NCBI RefSeq assembly: GCF_000187935.1
Contig: NZ_AEUT02000001.1
Span: forward strand, 620,001 to 684,000
Direction: 5' to 3'
Source: Streptococcus parauberis NCFD 2020
GTDB taxonomy: Bacteria; Bacillota; Bacilli; Lactobacillales; Streptococcaceae
Length of the DNA: 64,000 nucleotides
Shown: positions 17,847 to 27,893 of the stretch, piece after piece
How positions within the stretch are numbered: position 1 is the first letter of the stretch
Layout of the letters: each line of letters starts with the position of its first letter
Program-made: the position numbers and the translations under genes
Notes under the pieces: model-generated
The model's input: the letters and a program-made list of their open reading frames with translations, nothing else
The model's database searches: none
What the model was told of the DNA's origin: nothing

Positions 17847-18476
17847 TTATTTCGGATTCACTTTAATGATTCGATCAGAAATGGTTTCAGCAAACTGCAA
17901 ATCATGGGTTACCACAATTTGAGTAATACCCATTTCTCGATTTTGAAGAATCAATTTCTCTACCTCCTGGCGTAGTTCAGGATCGAGAGCACTGGTTGGC
18001 TCATCATAGCCAATTATTTGGGGGTCAATCATCATTGCTCTGGCAAGGGCGACCCTTTGTTTCTGTCCTCCAGAGAGTGAATGGGGATACACCAGCATAT
18101 GGTCTTTTAGCCCCAAACGCGTCAACAAATCTTCAGCTTTCTTCTTAGCTTCAGCTTTTTTAAGGTCCATGGTAATTGTCGGAGACAAAATGAGATTATC
18201 TAAAACTGTTAAATGAGGAAAGAGCTGAAAATCTTGGAAGACAAAGCCCAGTAAATTACGATTTTCCAGGTGGTCAATTGGAACTGGTTCATTATTATAA
18301 ATGATTTCACCTGAATCAATCGGTTCCAACCCTGCTAACATTCTTAAGAGCGTTGTTTTACCACCACCTGAAGGTCCTACTAAGGATAAAACCTCACCAT
18401 TGGATAAGGTTAAATTAAATTGGTCAAAAATGTGTTTGTTACCAAATTGTTTGGAAATATTTTTTAATTCTAACAT
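17847..18476 (-). CDS. Amino-acid ABC transporter ATP-binding protein
   Basis: This 209-residue GlnQ-type ATPase is short for the family (about 240). It has Walker A GPSGGGKTT, Q-loop FVFQDFQLFPHL, signature LSGGQKQRVALARAM, Walker B IIGYDEPTSALDPEL and the switch H in VTHDLQFAE. It lies nine bases after the permease and 11 bases before the binding protein. Confidence 0.93.
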   Translation of the reverse strand: MLELKNISKQFGNKHIFDQFNLTLSNGEVLSLVGPSGGGKTTLLRMLAGLEPIDSGEIIYNNEPVPIDHLENRNLLGFVFQDFQLFPHLTVLDNLILSPTITMDLKKAEAKKKAEDLLTRLGLKDHMLVYPHSLSGGQKQRVALARAMMIDPQIIGYDEPTSALDPELRQEVEKLILQNREMGITQIVVTHDLQFAETISDRIIKVNPK

Positions 18477-18485
18477 ATGGTCTCC

Positions 18486-19127
18486 TTACTTATAGTAATT
18501 GAAACGTTTTTCAACATGACGAGAAATTAAAGTCACGATACCAATCAAGAGCAAGTAAATAATTCCAGCAATAAACATTGGTGCTAATGTTGCATCTCGG
18601 TTAGCAGCTGTCTTGCTAGCAAGTAACAAGTCACCAACTCCTAAAACATAAACTAATGAAGAATCTTTAACTAAGTTAATCACTTCATTAAAGACACTAG
18701 GAAGGACAATCTTAAAAACTTGGGGCAAGATGATGTGACGAATTGTTTGTAACTGTGACATTTTCAAGACTTTTGCAGCTTCATATTGCCCTTTAGGAAT
18801 AGCTTCTATTCCACCTCTGAAAATTTCAGCAAAATATGCGGCATAGTTCATTGTAAAAGCAAGAATTGCTGCCGGCATCCGGTCAAAGGTAATACCTACA
18901 CTAGGTAAAACATAATAGAAGAATATTAACTGTAATAATAAAGGTGTGCCACGCATTACCCAAACATACAGTGTTAAAAACCATTGCAAGGGTTTGAAAT
19001 TGACTTTCATTAAAAATGCTAAAACAGCTCCTAAAGGAATAGACAGTATAATGACTATAGAGAATACTTGTAAGGTAACCATAGCCCCATCTAATAAACT
19101 GGGTAAAACTTGTAATATATATGTCAT
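18486..19127 (-). CDS. Amino-acid ABC transporter permease (HisM/GlnP type)
   Basis: This permease has 213 residues and about five membrane helices, with the HisM-type EAA loop IPKGQYEAAKVLKMSQLQTI (about 120-139). The ATG at 19127 is preferred over an earlier in-frame codon (19157) because AGGAGC lies six bases upstream and the protein then starts MTYILQVLPSLL as in its family. It is the first gene of the operon. Confidence 0.9.
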   Translation of the reverse strand: MTYILQVLPSLLDGAMVTLQVFSIVIILSIPLGAVLAFLMKVNFKPLQWFLTLYVWVMRGTPLLLQLIFFYYVLPSVGITFDRMPAAILAFTMNYAAYFAEIFRGGIEAIPKGQYEAAKVLKMSQLQTIRHIILPQVFKIVLPSVFNEVINLVKDSSLVYVLGVGDLLLASKTAANRDATLAPMFIAGIIYLLLIGIVTLISRHVEKRFNYYK

Positions 19128-19232
19128 AGAAGCTCCTAAAAAAATAGTTGTTCTCATTATATCAAATTTTCAGATTTTTTGTTTCAAATATGAATAAAAA
19201 TTCACTGAAAGAATGAATACACATTTTATGAT

Positions 19233-19577
19233 TTACAATTTCTTTACAAATTCTGACTTTAATTTCATTGGTCCAAAACCATCAATCTTACAATCAATAT
19301 TATGATCACCTTCAGCAAGTCGAATATTTTTAACGCGTGTACCTTGTTTTAAATCTTTTGGTGCACCCTTAACTTTTAAATCTTTTATGATTGTGACTGT
19401 GTCGCCATCTTGTAAGAGACTGCCATTACTATCAAGGACTTTTAGATCTTCTTTAAAATCTTCTTCAATCTCTTCTTGACCTGGTGTCCATTCTAATCCG
19501 CACATTGGACAAATCAATAAATTACCATCTTCATAGACATATTCAGATTGGCATTGTAAACAATTTGGTAGTGACAT
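19233..19577 (-). CDS. phnA: PhnA/YjdM family zinc-ribbon protein
   Basis: This 114-residue protein has an N-terminal zinc ribbon (CLQCQ, then CPMCG) and a C-terminal beta-barrel PhnA domain with [25 protein letters not shown]. The family name refers to alkylphosphonate uptake, but no phosphonate genes are near and the true role is unknown. It is a single gene. Confidence 0.9.
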   Translation of the reverse strand: MSLPNCLQCQSEYVYEDGNLLICPMCGLEWTPGQEEIEEDFKEDLKVLDSNGSLLQDGDTVTIIKDLKVKGAPKDLKQGTRVKNIRLAEGDHNIDCKIDGFGPMKLKSEFVKKL

Positions 19578-19657
19578 AATTTTCCCCTTATATTTGTAGA
19601 TTTCTAATAGTTTACAGTAGATTCCATAATTTTACAACATGAATACGTTCACAATAT

Positions 19658-19684
19658 GAAAAAACCTAGCAATAACTAGGCTTT
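19658..19684 (-). terminator. mtl operon terminator
   Basis: On the minus strand AGCCTAG pairs with CTAGGTT over a short loop and is followed by TTTTTTC. It lies just beyond the mtlD stop. Confidence 0.8.
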
Positions 19685-19688
19685 ACTT

Positions 19689-20834
19689 TTAAACTGCTTC
19701 AATACTTGCAACAATTTCATTAATTAATTCTTGATCTTCTAAAGATGTCACATCAGCCACAACTTTTGGAAGGTCATTTTCTGAAAGCATGACTTGAAGT
19801 TGTACACTTTGTTCATCGTTTGGATCATTGTATTTAAATACGTAAGCAACTGTCTCGAGGAGATTAGAGTAAGACAAACCACGTTCTTTTAGTTCACGAA
19901 TCGGACGGATAAATCGTTCATCATAACCAAGTTTACGAATAGGAGTTCTTGCAACACGAACAACATCGTCAACAATAAATGGATTTTCAAAACGACTAAT
20001 AATCACATTGTGGTAAGCAACTAAGTCTTCTTCGTCAAAGTTCCATTTAGCAACTAGTAATGAACGTATTTCTGCTAAAACAGCATGAAGTTGTTCTTTA
20101 ACAGCTGGTATTTGTAAAGCTTCTAAAATTGTTTTAGCACCAGCATGTGCTCCGGTGTATGCTGATGTCGCATGACCTGAGTTTACTGAGAACAATTTAC
20201 GTTCAATAAATGGCTCCAAATCTTCTTCGTAATGCACGCCTTCTAATTGAAGGTCTCTATTTTTCATACGACTTGTTTCAACAACCCACTCATTAAATGG
20301 TTCAACGACAACAAATAATGGATCTTCATGGATCTGAGCAGGAACAATTCTATCAACAGCCGCATTGGGGAAACCAACAAATTCTTCTACATAAGCTTCA
20401 TTTTCTTCAGAAAGGTATTTTTTTACTTCTTCCAGTAAAAATTGTGACCCCCCAATCATATTTTCACAAGCCAAAACATCAATTGGGTTATTATTTCCAT
20501 CTGCTTGACGTTTTTGAATACCTTTTGCGATTAATTCTGCTATAAAAGGCAAGATATTTGGCCCAATTGCTGTTGTAATAATATTAGCTTCTGCAACTGC
20601 ATTAACAACTTCTTCAGGATTGAGACGGTTATTAATTCCTGAAACATTTTCAACTAAGATATGACGTTTGCCATCTTCAGCAATCTCAATTTCATAGGCA
20701 TGTCTGTCATTTAAGGCGTTGATAATAGCTTCATTAACATCAACAAATTGAATTGAAAATCCATTTGCGGCTAATATTTCACCAATAAAACCACGTCCAA
20801 TATTTCCTGCTCCGAAGTGTACTGCTTTTTTCAT
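19689..20834 (-). CDS. mtlD: Mannitol-1-phosphate 5-dehydrogenase
   Basis: This 381-residue polyol dehydrogenase oxidises mannitol-1-phosphate to fructose-6-phosphate with NAD. It has the N-terminal Rossmann motif [15 protein letters not shown] and the conserved [20 protein letters not shown] region. It is the last gene of mtlA-mtlR-mtlF-mtlD and ends at a terminator. The length is typical. Confidence 0.97.
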   Translation of the reverse strand: MKKAVHFGAGNIGRGFIGEILAANGFSIQFVDVNEAIINALNDRHAYEIEIAEDGKRHILVENVSGINNRLNPEEVVNAVAEANIITTAIGPNILPFIAELIAKGIQKRQADGNNNPIDVLACENMIGGSQFLLEEVKKYLSEENEAYVEEFVGFPNAAVDRIVPAQIHEDPLFVVVEPFNEWVVETSRMKNRDLQLEGVHYEEDLEPFIERKLFSVNSGHATSAYTGAHAGAKTILEALQIPAVKEQLHAVLAEIRSLLVAKWNFDEEDLVAYHNVIISRFENPFIVDDVVRVARTPIRKLGYDERFIRPIRELKERGLSYSNLLETVAYVFKYNDPNDEQSVQLQVMLSENDLPKVVADVTSLEDQELINEIVASIEAV

Positions 20835-20875
20835 TCTTTTTCTCCTTTAGAAAGCTTGTAAGAGTATATTAAAAA

Positions 20876-21313
20876 TTAGTCGACTGAGTTTAGTAATGCA
20901 ATAATTTGACTTTCTGTTTTTGCATCAGCTAAGCGAACAACGTTATCAACATCTGCACAGAAGATTGAAATTTTTTGAATCAATTGTAAATGTTCATCAC
21001 CAATTCCAGCAATCCCAAATAGTACTGTAGCTGTTTGAGGCGCTTCTTCTGTTCCGAAATTAACACCATCTGGTACTTGAACAACAGACAATCCAGATTT
21101 AATCACTTTTTCTTTTGCTATATCTGTACCATGAGGAATAGCAATAAAATTACCCATAAAGACTGATAGTTCATTGTTACGATCAATCATCGCCTGAATA
21201 TAATCTTCTTCAACGTAACCATTTTCAAATAGTAATTGACCACAATAACGGATTGCTTCTTCCTTGTCATTAAATGACTGGTTTAATTTAATAAGTTCTG
21301 GTTGAAATTCCAT
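20876..21313 (-). CDS. mtlF: PTS mannitol-specific EIIA component
   Basis: This 145-residue EIIA (PTS_EIIA_2 fold) carries phosphohistidine H61 in [10 protein letters not shown]. It takes phosphate from HPr and passes it to the EIIB domain of MtlA. The start codon is one base from the mtlR stop, so the two are translationally coupled. Confidence 0.95.
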   Translation of the reverse strand: MEFQPELIKLNQSFNDKEEAIRYCGQLLFENGYVEEDYIQAMIDRNNELSVFMGNFIAIPHGTDIAKEKVIKSGLSVVQVPDGVNFGTEEAPQTATVLFGIAGIGDEHLQLIQKISIFCADVDNVVRLADAKTESQIIALLNSVD

Positions 21314-21314
21314 C

Positions 21315-23267
21315 TTAATTCTCCAATTTTTTAATTCTCTCTGTAAAAATCTGATTTAGTAATTGATAGATAATATCATAGTTTGCTTTTTTATAAATTT
21401 CGGTGTAGAGATGATTTTCAATGATTGATTGACTAATGGCAGTCATCAAATCTCTAATTTCATCTCCCTCATCAATGCGGGTTAGCATAATCAAAACACG
21501 AGTTACTAACTCATCTTGTCCATTCATTGACTTAGCCATTACTGGGTGTTCCAGCTCCACAATTCTAAAAATGGACTTGTCCGTTTTACTAGACTGAGTA
21601 TGTAATAAAGCTAAGTTAGTATCAGGAATAGCCATTGGACTATCGTGAAAGCGACTAATTAGTTTATTTGCCAGATAAGCTTTATCTGCCACAAAATCCA
21701 ACTCATTAATCAGTTCATTAATGGTTTGATCAAATTGCTGTGAGTTATCTATTCGATGCAATGAGAATTCTTTGAGGATTAGCTGACTTGCAGATAGGTA
21801 ATCTTCAAAATTTTTTTGATTGCTGATCGCGTCGCTATCTCGCAACTTAACATCTCGATTTAATTGAACCTCTTGAAGAAACTGTTCGATTTCAAGAATT
21901 TCAGCTGGATTTGGGAAGGTAGATACTAGTCGAATGCGATTATCATTTAGTAGCTTAGTCGACAAAATGGCGTCATAGGCATCGAAGTCTCTTTCTTCCA
22001 ATCCATTTGTCCCTTTAGTATGAATCATTTCAATAAAAGGAGCAATATTTTTAAGGCGAGAAACTAATAACTCAGTTGCAAGTGGCCGCTCATCTGTTAG
22101 CAATAAGATTCTAACTGGATAAATCTGTGGACTTCTGCGTAAACTTGATGCAAAATGTAGGGTCAATAATTCCAGTTCACTATCTGTTCGTAAGTAGGCT
22201 GGGAAAATTTCCATGACTAATAAGGTAATGACCCGATGTAAATATTCATTGTGGATTAATGCTTCTTGTGCTAAGTCAGCAATGTTTCGGTCAGTATATA
22301 GGATTGGTACTGCTAAATTCAATCTAATATGATTGAATAAAAATTTAAAAAGTGTTTGATCCTTTGTAAAATTAATTTTTGTATAAAGGGAAACCTTATC
22401 AATTAAATTTGACACATTATAATAAAATTCACTGTCAAAATTCTCTTGAAAAAGAGGTGTTTCTTGTCTTTTTAATATCAAATTATCAAGCATCTTGGCA
22501 AAATATAGAATTTCTTGAATAGCATATAACTCATTCATTTCAATTGATAATTTTGCAAAAACTCTTTTTGAAAAATCTAAGGCAACTTTACTTACCGGCT
22601 GTTTGTCAACATCAATTAATGACCAGTTGCTCAATGCCAATAAGATAATGAAAAATTGGACTAGTTTAGCATCCATCTCAGGTAAATCTGATTGATATGA
22701 CTGAAAAATATCTTTGGTCAAACTGAGTCGTTTTTTACTAATAAAGTCAAAATACTGTGTCTCTAAGTGCCAATAATCAGATAAATGCAGGTTATTAGCA
22801 AGAAGGATAGCTAATAGTTGACGTTTCTTATGAAACTCATCAACTATAGTATATCCTTTTTGTCTACTAACAGTTAGACCAAAATCAGCTAAACGTTTTT
22901 CAATATCACTAATATCTTGAATAATAGTAACATTGCTAACACCAAGCTGTTCTTGTAAGTACTCATTTGTTACTTCCTTTGTTTGAATTAACAAAAAATA
23001 AGTAATTAAATTCAGGCGTTCCGTTTTTGTGAAGTTTTCCTGACTCGAAAATTCGGATAAACGGTCAAGTTGGCCAGTTAAATAATATTTTTGATCTTCT
23101 TTGACAATTCCAATATTCAGTGTATTTAAAGAGTTTGTCAAATCATTCAGTACACGATAAACTGTACGTCTTGAAACTTTTAAAATATCACTTATATTAT
23201 CAATTGAAAGCTTCCCATAATTCAGGAAAGCTTTCAATAATTGTTCTTCACGTTTTGTTAATAGCAT
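21315..23267 (-). CDS. mtlR: PTS-regulated transcriptional activator MtlR
   Basis: This 650-residue activator has an N-terminal HTH (about 1-65, [19 protein letters not shown]), a second winged helix, two PRD domains (about 190-400), an EIIB-like domain near 405-480 and an EIIA-like domain at the C-terminus with [12 protein letters not shown]. The EIIB-like segment ([12 protein letters not shown]) has no cysteine where B. subtilis MtlR carries one, so that phosphorylation input appears to be missing. PRD phosphorylation by HPr and the mannitol enzymes should tune it. It lies within the operon it controls. Confidence 0.93.
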   Translation of the reverse strand: MLLTKREEQLLKAFLNYGKLSIDNISDILKVSRRTVYRVLNDLTNSLNTLNIGIVKEDQKYYLTGQLDRLSEFSSQENFTKTERLNLITYFLLIQTKEVTNEYLQEQLGVSNVTIIQDISDIEKRLADFGLTVSRQKGYTIVDEFHKKRQLLAILLANNLHLSDYWHLETQYFDFISKKRLSLTKDIFQSYQSDLPEMDAKLVQFFIILLALSNWSLIDVDKQPVSKVALDFSKRVFAKLSIEMNELYAIQEILYFAKMLDNLILKRQETPLFQENFDSEFYYNVSNLIDKVSLYTKINFTKDQTLFKFLFNHIRLNLAVPILYTDRNIADLAQEALIHNEYLHRVITLLVMEIFPAYLRTDSELELLTLHFASSLRRSPQIYPVRILLLTDERPLATELLVSRLKNIAPFIEMIHTKGTNGLEERDFDAYDAILSTKLLNDNRIRLVSTFPNPAEILEIEQFLQEVQLNRDVKLRDSDAISNQKNFEDYLSASQLILKEFSLHRIDNSQQFDQTINELINELDFVADKAYLANKLISRFHDSPMAIPDTNLALLHTQSSKTDKSIFRIVELEHPVMAKSMNGQDELVTRVLIMLTRIDEGDEIRDLMTAISQSIIENHLYTEIYKKANYDIIYQLLNQIFTERIKKLEN

Positions 23268-23293
23268 ATGTTAATTATACACCATATTTAGTC

Positions 23294-25069
23294 TTATTTA
23301 TGCATTCTATCAACCATTTTGTCATATTCTGGTGTAGTAACCAAACTATCTACTACAAGAATTTGAGCATTTGGCGCATATTTTTGTGCTTCTGCTTGAT
23401 TAGCAATGTTAGATACAACTAAAATGTTTTTGGCATTGAAACGACCAAGTTGAGAATTTTCTACTTTTGATACAGGAATATCGACTTTTCTCACTTTGAA
23501 AATTTCGGCTAAGGTAGCTTGACCCATTGTTGCAGATCCTTTTGCTTCTCCATAAGCAAATACTACTTCATCAATATAGTTCAAATCAATAGATTCTTCA
23601 GATCCTGAATCTTGATTTGGAGTTACAAGACCAGCTTCAGGCTTTTTTGCAAGTTTCGCTACGATTTCATCATATTTTGGAGTTGCTAAGAAATTATCAA
23701 CAGACACATGTGAAGCACGTGGTGTTTTTTGTGCAGCACGTGGTGCTAATTCTTGTTGAGTAACAATCAATGTATTAGTTACATCTGTTAAGTTTGAGAT
23801 TGCTTTATTTGTAACTGGGATAGCAAGACCAGCTTTTTTAACTTTATCACGAAGGATTGAAGCACCCATTGCTGAGCTTCCCATACCTGCATCACATGCA
23901 AAGATAATTTGTTGAATATCATCGTTTGCAAATTCTTCTGAAGCGACACCGTTAATAGATTGGCCTTTTGATTCTGCTTTGGCAGCTTTAGTAGCCGCTT
24001 GTGCTTCTGCTAGGGCGCTTTCATCATCCTCAGATTTATCTGCTTTAAGAATAACAGAGGCAATTAAGAATGATACAGCTGCTGCTGAGAATACACCGGC
24101 TAGAACTGCTAATAAGTTACCTACGTAGTTTCCTGCTTTTGGAACCATACTAACGATTGCAAAGATAGATCCAGGTGATGCTGGAGCACCTAAACCAGAA
24201 CCTAGTAATTGGTTTGTGAATGTACCTGTAACACCACCACCGATAACTGCTAAGAATAAAGCTGGTTTCATCATTACATATGGGAAGTAAATTTCATGGA
24301 TACCACCAAAGAAATGAATGATTAATGCACCCCATGAAGATGATTTAGCTGCGCCACGACCAAAGACTAAGTAAGCTAATAAGATACCAAGACCTGGACC
24401 AGGGTTTGCTTCAAGTAGGAAGAGGACAGATTTTCCTGTTTTAGCAACTTGTTCTGCACCAAGTGGTGTAAAGATACCATGGTTAAGAGCATTGTTTAGG
24501 AATAAGATTTTTGCTGGTTCAATTAGGATATTTGCTAATGGTAACAATTTCATATCAACAATTGTTTGAACACCATTACCAATAGCTGTTGTAAATACTG
24601 CAACAAAAGGACCAACTAATTTAAAGGCAATTAAAAGTAAGGCAAAACCGATTAAGCCTGCTGAAAAATTGTTAACCAACATTTCAAAACCAGGACGAAT
24701 TTTTTCTTGGAAGGCTTGGTCAAATTTTTTGATAGCCCATCCACCTAGAGGACCCATAGCCATAGCACCAATAAACATTGGAACTGTTGAACCTGCAACA
24801 GCACCGAAGGTTGCAATTGCACCAACAACACCACCACGTTGACCGTGAATAACATAACCACCAGTATACCCAATTAAAATTGGGAGTAAGTATGAGATCA
24901 TTGGACCAACAGCTGCACCAAATTCTTTATTTGGTAACCAACCAGTTGGAATGAATAGGGCAGTTAAGACACCCCAAGCAATAAATGCACCAATATTGGG
25001 CATAACCATATTAGACAAAGCTGTTCCCAGCTTTTGTACTTTAACTTTAAGTGAAGATTTTTGTTCCAT
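23294..25069 (-). CDS. mtlA: PTS mannitol EIICB transporter with a second, degenerate EIIB domain
   Basis: This 591-residue EIICB permease has an EIIC membrane part in residues 15-345 (GGIHEIYFPYVMMKP is the sugar-site region), a linker, and an EIIB domain with phosphocysteine C392 in IIFACDAGMGSSAMG. Residues about 500-591 repeat the EIIB fold (VVFAYGEAKGSATMG), but the cysteine position holds Y506, so this copy cannot be phosphorylated. It imports and phosphorylates mannitol. It is the first gene of the operon and has AGGAGG before the ATG. Confidence 0.95.
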   Translation of the reverse strand: MEQKSSLKVKVQKLGTALSNMVMPNIGAFIAWGVLTALFIPTGWLPNKEFGAAVGPMISYLLPILIGYTGGYVIHGQRGGVVGAIATFGAVAGSTVPMFIGAMAMGPLGGWAIKKFDQAFQEKIRPGFEMLVNNFSAGLIGFALLLIAFKLVGPFVAVFTTAIGNGVQTIVDMKLLPLANILIEPAKILFLNNALNHGIFTPLGAEQVAKTGKSVLFLLEANPGPGLGILLAYLVFGRGAAKSSSWGALIIHFFGGIHEIYFPYVMMKPALFLAVIGGGVTGTFTNQLLGSGLGAPASPGSIFAIVSMVPKAGNYVGNLLAVLAGVFSAAAVSFLIASVILKADKSEDDESALAEAQAATKAAKAESKGQSINGVASEEFANDDIQQIIFACDAGMGSSAMGASILRDKVKKAGLAIPVTNKAISNLTDVTNTLIVTQQELAPRAAQKTPRASHVSVDNFLATPKYDEIVAKLAKKPEAGLVTPNQDSGSEESIDLNYIDEVVFAYGEAKGSATMGQATLAEIFKVRKVDIPVSKVENSQLGRFNAKNILVVSNIANQAEAQKYAPNAQILVVDSLVTTPEYDKMVDRMHK

Positions 25070-25155
25070 CAGAACGCCTCCTAGTTTATTTACATTATTA
25101 TCTTATCACGAAAGCACTTTTCCTAAAACTCAAACTTTGGCACATCTTTTGTGAC

Positions 25156-25188
25156 AAAAAAAGACATCTGTGACACAGACATCTTTTT
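25156..25188. terminator. glmS terminator
   Basis: AAAAAGA and TCTTTTT flank TCTGTG-A-CACAGA with a two-base internal loop on each side. It lies between glmS and mtlA and is followed by T-runs on either strand. Confidence 0.7.
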
Positions 25189-25200
25189 GGATTAAAACTA

Positions 25201-27015
25201 TTACTCAACAGTTACTGCTTTCGCAAGGTTACGTGGTTTGTCGACATCAAGCCCACGTTGTAATGATGCGTAATATGCAATTAATTGAGTCGGGATGACC
25301 ATTCCAATAGTAGCTAAGTAAGGGTGAACTTTATTAACAACGATATCGTCGTCTTCCCGTTCTAAACCTTCTTCTACTACGGTTAATACGCTAGCGCCAC
25401 GAGCAGAAACTTCTTGGATATTGCCTCTCGTATGCGCAGCAACTAATTCGCTAGATGAAATCAGTCCAATGACCGGCGTACCATCTTCAATCAGAGAAAT
25501 TGTACCGTGTTTTAATTCACCAGCGGCAAAGCCTTCACATTGAATATAAGAAATTTCTTTCAATTTAAGCGAAGCTTCCATTGCTACATAATAATCGTTA
25601 CCACGACCAATGTAGAATGCGTTACGAGTAGTTGCTAATAATTTTTCAACTTTTGAAGCAATTAAATCTTTTTCAGAAAGTGTTGCTTCAATAGATTGTG
25701 CAACAAGAGACAATTCATGAACTAAATCAAATTCAATAGCTTCTTTTTTACCATTAGCTTCACCAACAGCTTTAGATAGGAATGCAAGTGCTGCAACTTG
25801 TGCAGTATAAGCTTTTGTGGAAGCTACGGCAATTTCAGGACCTGCATGAAGAAGCATTGTGAAAGTCGCTTCACGTGAAAGAGTTGAACCGGGGACGTTT
25901 GTTACTGTCAAACTTGGAATACCCATTTGATTAGCTTTCACAAGTACTTGACGACTATCAGCAGTTTCTCCTGATTGGCTAAGTAAGATAAACATTGGTT
26001 TTTTACTTAGTAATGGCATGTTATAACCCCACTCTGAAGCTACACCCATTTCAACTGGAGTGTCAGTTAATTTCTCAATCATTGATTTAGAAGCAAAACC
26101 AGCATTGTAAGAAGTACCAGCTGCAAGTATATAGATACGGTCAGCTTCTTGTACTGATTTAACAATTGCTGGATCAATAACCATCTGTCCAGATTCGTCT
26201 GCATAAGTTGAAATTAATTTACGCATTACAGTTGGTTGCTCATCGATTTCTTTCAACATGTAGAAAGGATAAGTTCCTTTTCCGATATCAGACAAATCAA
26301 GTTCAGCAGTGTATGAACCACGTTCCATTTGATTGCCTTCATAGTCAAGAACAGTTACTGAATCTTTGGTAAGAATAACGAGTTCTTTATCATGAATTTC
26401 CATGAATTCACTTGTTTCACGAATCATAGCCATTGCATCAGAACAAACCATGTTATAGCCTTCACCTAAACCAATCAATAATGGTGATTTGTTTTTAGCG
26501 ACATAGATTGTTTCTGCATCTTCTCTGTCAATAAGTGCAAAAGCATATGACCCTTCAATAATTGATAATGCTTTTTTGAAAGCTTCCAAAACTGACATAC
26601 CATCTTCATCGACGAATTTACCAATTAAATGAACAGCAATTTCAGTATCAGTCTGACCTTTAAAGTCATGACCTGCCAAATATTCCTCTTTCATTTGGAG
26701 ATAATTTTCGATAACACCATTGTGCACTAACACAAAGCGTCCAGTTGCTGAGGTATGCGGGTGTGCATTTTCTTCCGTTGCTTGACCATGTGTAGCCCAA
26801 CGTGTATGTCCAATACCTGTATGTCCTGCAACGTCTATACCGATTTTAGCACGAAGATCTGCAATTCTTCCTACAGATTTTACTAAGCTAGATCTGTCAC
26901 CATTTGCAACAAAGATTCCAGCTGAATCATATCCACGGTATTCAAGTTTTTCAAGTCCTTGCATTAAAATATCAGTTGCATTTCGATTACCAACAACGCC
27001 AACAATTCCACACAT
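25201..27015 (-). CDS. glmS: Glutamine-fructose-6-phosphate aminotransferase
   Basis: This 604-residue enzyme makes glucosamine-6-phosphate, the first step to UDP-GlcNAc. It has nucleophile C2 in MCGIVG, a glutaminase domain with GHTRWATHG (about 70-78), two SIS isomerase domains and the C-terminal KNLAKAVTVE-type tail. Its leader carries two NagR-like operators and no sign of the glmS ribozyme core known from Bacillus. Confidence 0.97.
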   Translation of the reverse strand: MCGIVGVVGNRNATDILMQGLEKLEYRGYDSAGIFVANGDRSSLVKSVGRIADLRAKIGIDVAGHTGIGHTRWATHGQATEENAHPHTSATGRFVLVHNGVIENYLQMKEEYLAGHDFKGQTDTEIAVHLIGKFVDEDGMSVLEAFKKALSIIEGSYAFALIDREDAETIYVAKNKSPLLIGLGEGYNMVCSDAMAMIRETSEFMEIHDKELVILTKDSVTVLDYEGNQMERGSYTAELDLSDIGKGTYPFYMLKEIDEQPTVMRKLISTYADESGQMVIDPAIVKSVQEADRIYILAAGTSYNAGFASKSMIEKLTDTPVEMGVASEWGYNMPLLSKKPMFILLSQSGETADSRQVLVKANQMGIPSLTVTNVPGSTLSREATFTMLLHAGPEIAVASTKAYTAQVAALAFLSKAVGEANGKKEAIEFDLVHELSLVAQSIEATLSEKDLIASKVEKLLATTRNAFYIGRGNDYYVAMEASLKLKEISYIQCEGFAAGELKHGTISLIEDGTPVIGLISSSELVAAHTRGNIQEVSARGASVLTVVEEGLEREDDDIVVNKVHPYLATIGMVIPTQLIAYYASLQRGLDVDKPRNLAKAVTVE

Positions 27016-27076
27016 AATTTACTTTCCATCAGTAAGTTTTCTTACTGCTTTCTATATTTTTCATTATATTTTTAAA

Positions 27077-27171
27077 ATTGGTATAGTCTAATTTTACATA
27101 TCAGAAAACCTGTATTTAAAGTATAAACCTTTGATAACTTCTTGTCAACAATTAAATTGGTATAGTTTGAT
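27077..27171 (-). promoter_or_regulatory. glmS promoter flanked by two NagR-like operators
   Basis: On the minus strand TTGACA (27143-27148) and TATACT (27120-27125) are 17 bases apart. ATTGGTATAGTCTAATT (27077-27093) and ATTGGTATAGTTTGAT (27156-27171) match the pseudo-palindromic site of the GntR-type amino-sugar regulator NagR (core ATTGGTATAG). One lies downstream of the -10 and one upstream of the -35, a layout suited to repression by looping or roadblock. The nagR gene is not in the window. Confidence 0.7.
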
Positions 27172-27185
27172 AAAAATTCTACAAA

Positions 27186-27216
27186 GAAAAAGTAGAGTAG
27201 TTTTACTACTCCACTT
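27186..27216 (-). terminator. Terminator overlapping the end of the signal peptidase gene
   Basis: On the minus strand GGAGTAGT pairs with ACTACTC over AAA and is followed by TACTTTTTC. The stem includes the stop codon of the upstream gene. Confidence 0.65.
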
Positions 27217-27763
27217 CTACGAAACCAAACTTATTAAGAGGTAAAACTCTGAAAATAACAATTCCTTTAATTTTTGATTTATCAATCAAACCAAATGACC
27301 GACTATCATCTTTGTTTAAACGATTATCATTTAGCACTAAAAACTTATTTTGCGGAATAACATCTGTTTTTCCCTCAGTAAGTGTTGAGATATTAAAATC
27401 ATCGGTATACAAAGAACCCATCGGAGCCGTTGATAAATAATCTGTTTTTTCTTTTTCAATATAAGTTTGAGGCTCAACTCTATCATTTAAGTAAAAAATG
27501 TCATCCATATATGTGACTTTTTCACCTTGAGTAGCCACCACTCGGCTCATATATTTTTTCCCATTCATATTATAAACAACGAAATCTTTATATTTAGGGG
27601 TTATATTCTTCTTTATTGTTATTAAATCACCTGGTTGTAAATAGGAATTAGCTGAATTATCTGTTACTTTATAAGTTGAAAACACAAATATCTTTAACAA
27701 AATTGCAACTATTACTATTATCAAAGCAAGTATAATGTTTCGTATAAAATCTCTTTTTACCAT
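27206..27763 (-). CDS. lepB: Signal peptidase I family protein with altered active site
   Basis: This 185-residue S26 peptidase has one N-terminal membrane anchor (about 8-28). The box B serine appears kept as S37 in VTDNSANS, but the usual SMxPT is lost. The lysine general base of the KR(V/I) motif is replaced by S73 (KYMSRVVATQG). Box E is recognisable (NDNRLNKDDSRSFG). It may be inactive, use another base, or have a special substrate, as in SipA-type streptococcal peptidases. It lies between pyk and glmS as its own unit. Confidence 0.8.
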   Translation of the reverse strand: MVKRDFIRNIILALIIVIVAILLKIFVFSTYKVTDNSANSYLQPGDLITIKKNITPKYKDFVVYNMNGKKYMSRVVATQGEKVTYMDDIFYLNDRVEPQTYIEKEKTDYLSTAPMGSLYTDDFNISTLTEGKTDVIPQNKFLVLNDNRLNKDDSRSFGLIDKSKIKGIVIFRVLPLNKFGFVEVE

Positions 27764-27853
27764 GTTTGCTCCTAGTCTTTAATCTATTATAACATGATAT
27801 TGATAATAACTAAAGTATGGTAATTTCAAACTGTTTGAAAATTCCTTAAATAA

Positions 27854-27886
27854 GAAAAAGACATAAGCTAATCTTATGTCTTTTAA
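27854..27886 (-). terminator. Terminator of the dnaE-pfkA-pyk unit
   Basis: AAAAGACATAAG pairs with CTTATGTCTTTT across a CTAAT/ATTAG loop, just beyond the pyk stop codon. Confidence 0.85.
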
Positions 27887-27893
27887 TATTTAT

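Noticed and set aside
25070..25155. Catabolite-responsive element in front of mtlA
   Set aside because: TGCTTTCGTGATAA resembles a cre site only loosely and misses key positions, so I do not list it.
27016..27076. glmS ribozyme
   Set aside because: The conserved ribozyme core is not present in the leader; only promoter and operator-like sequences are seen.
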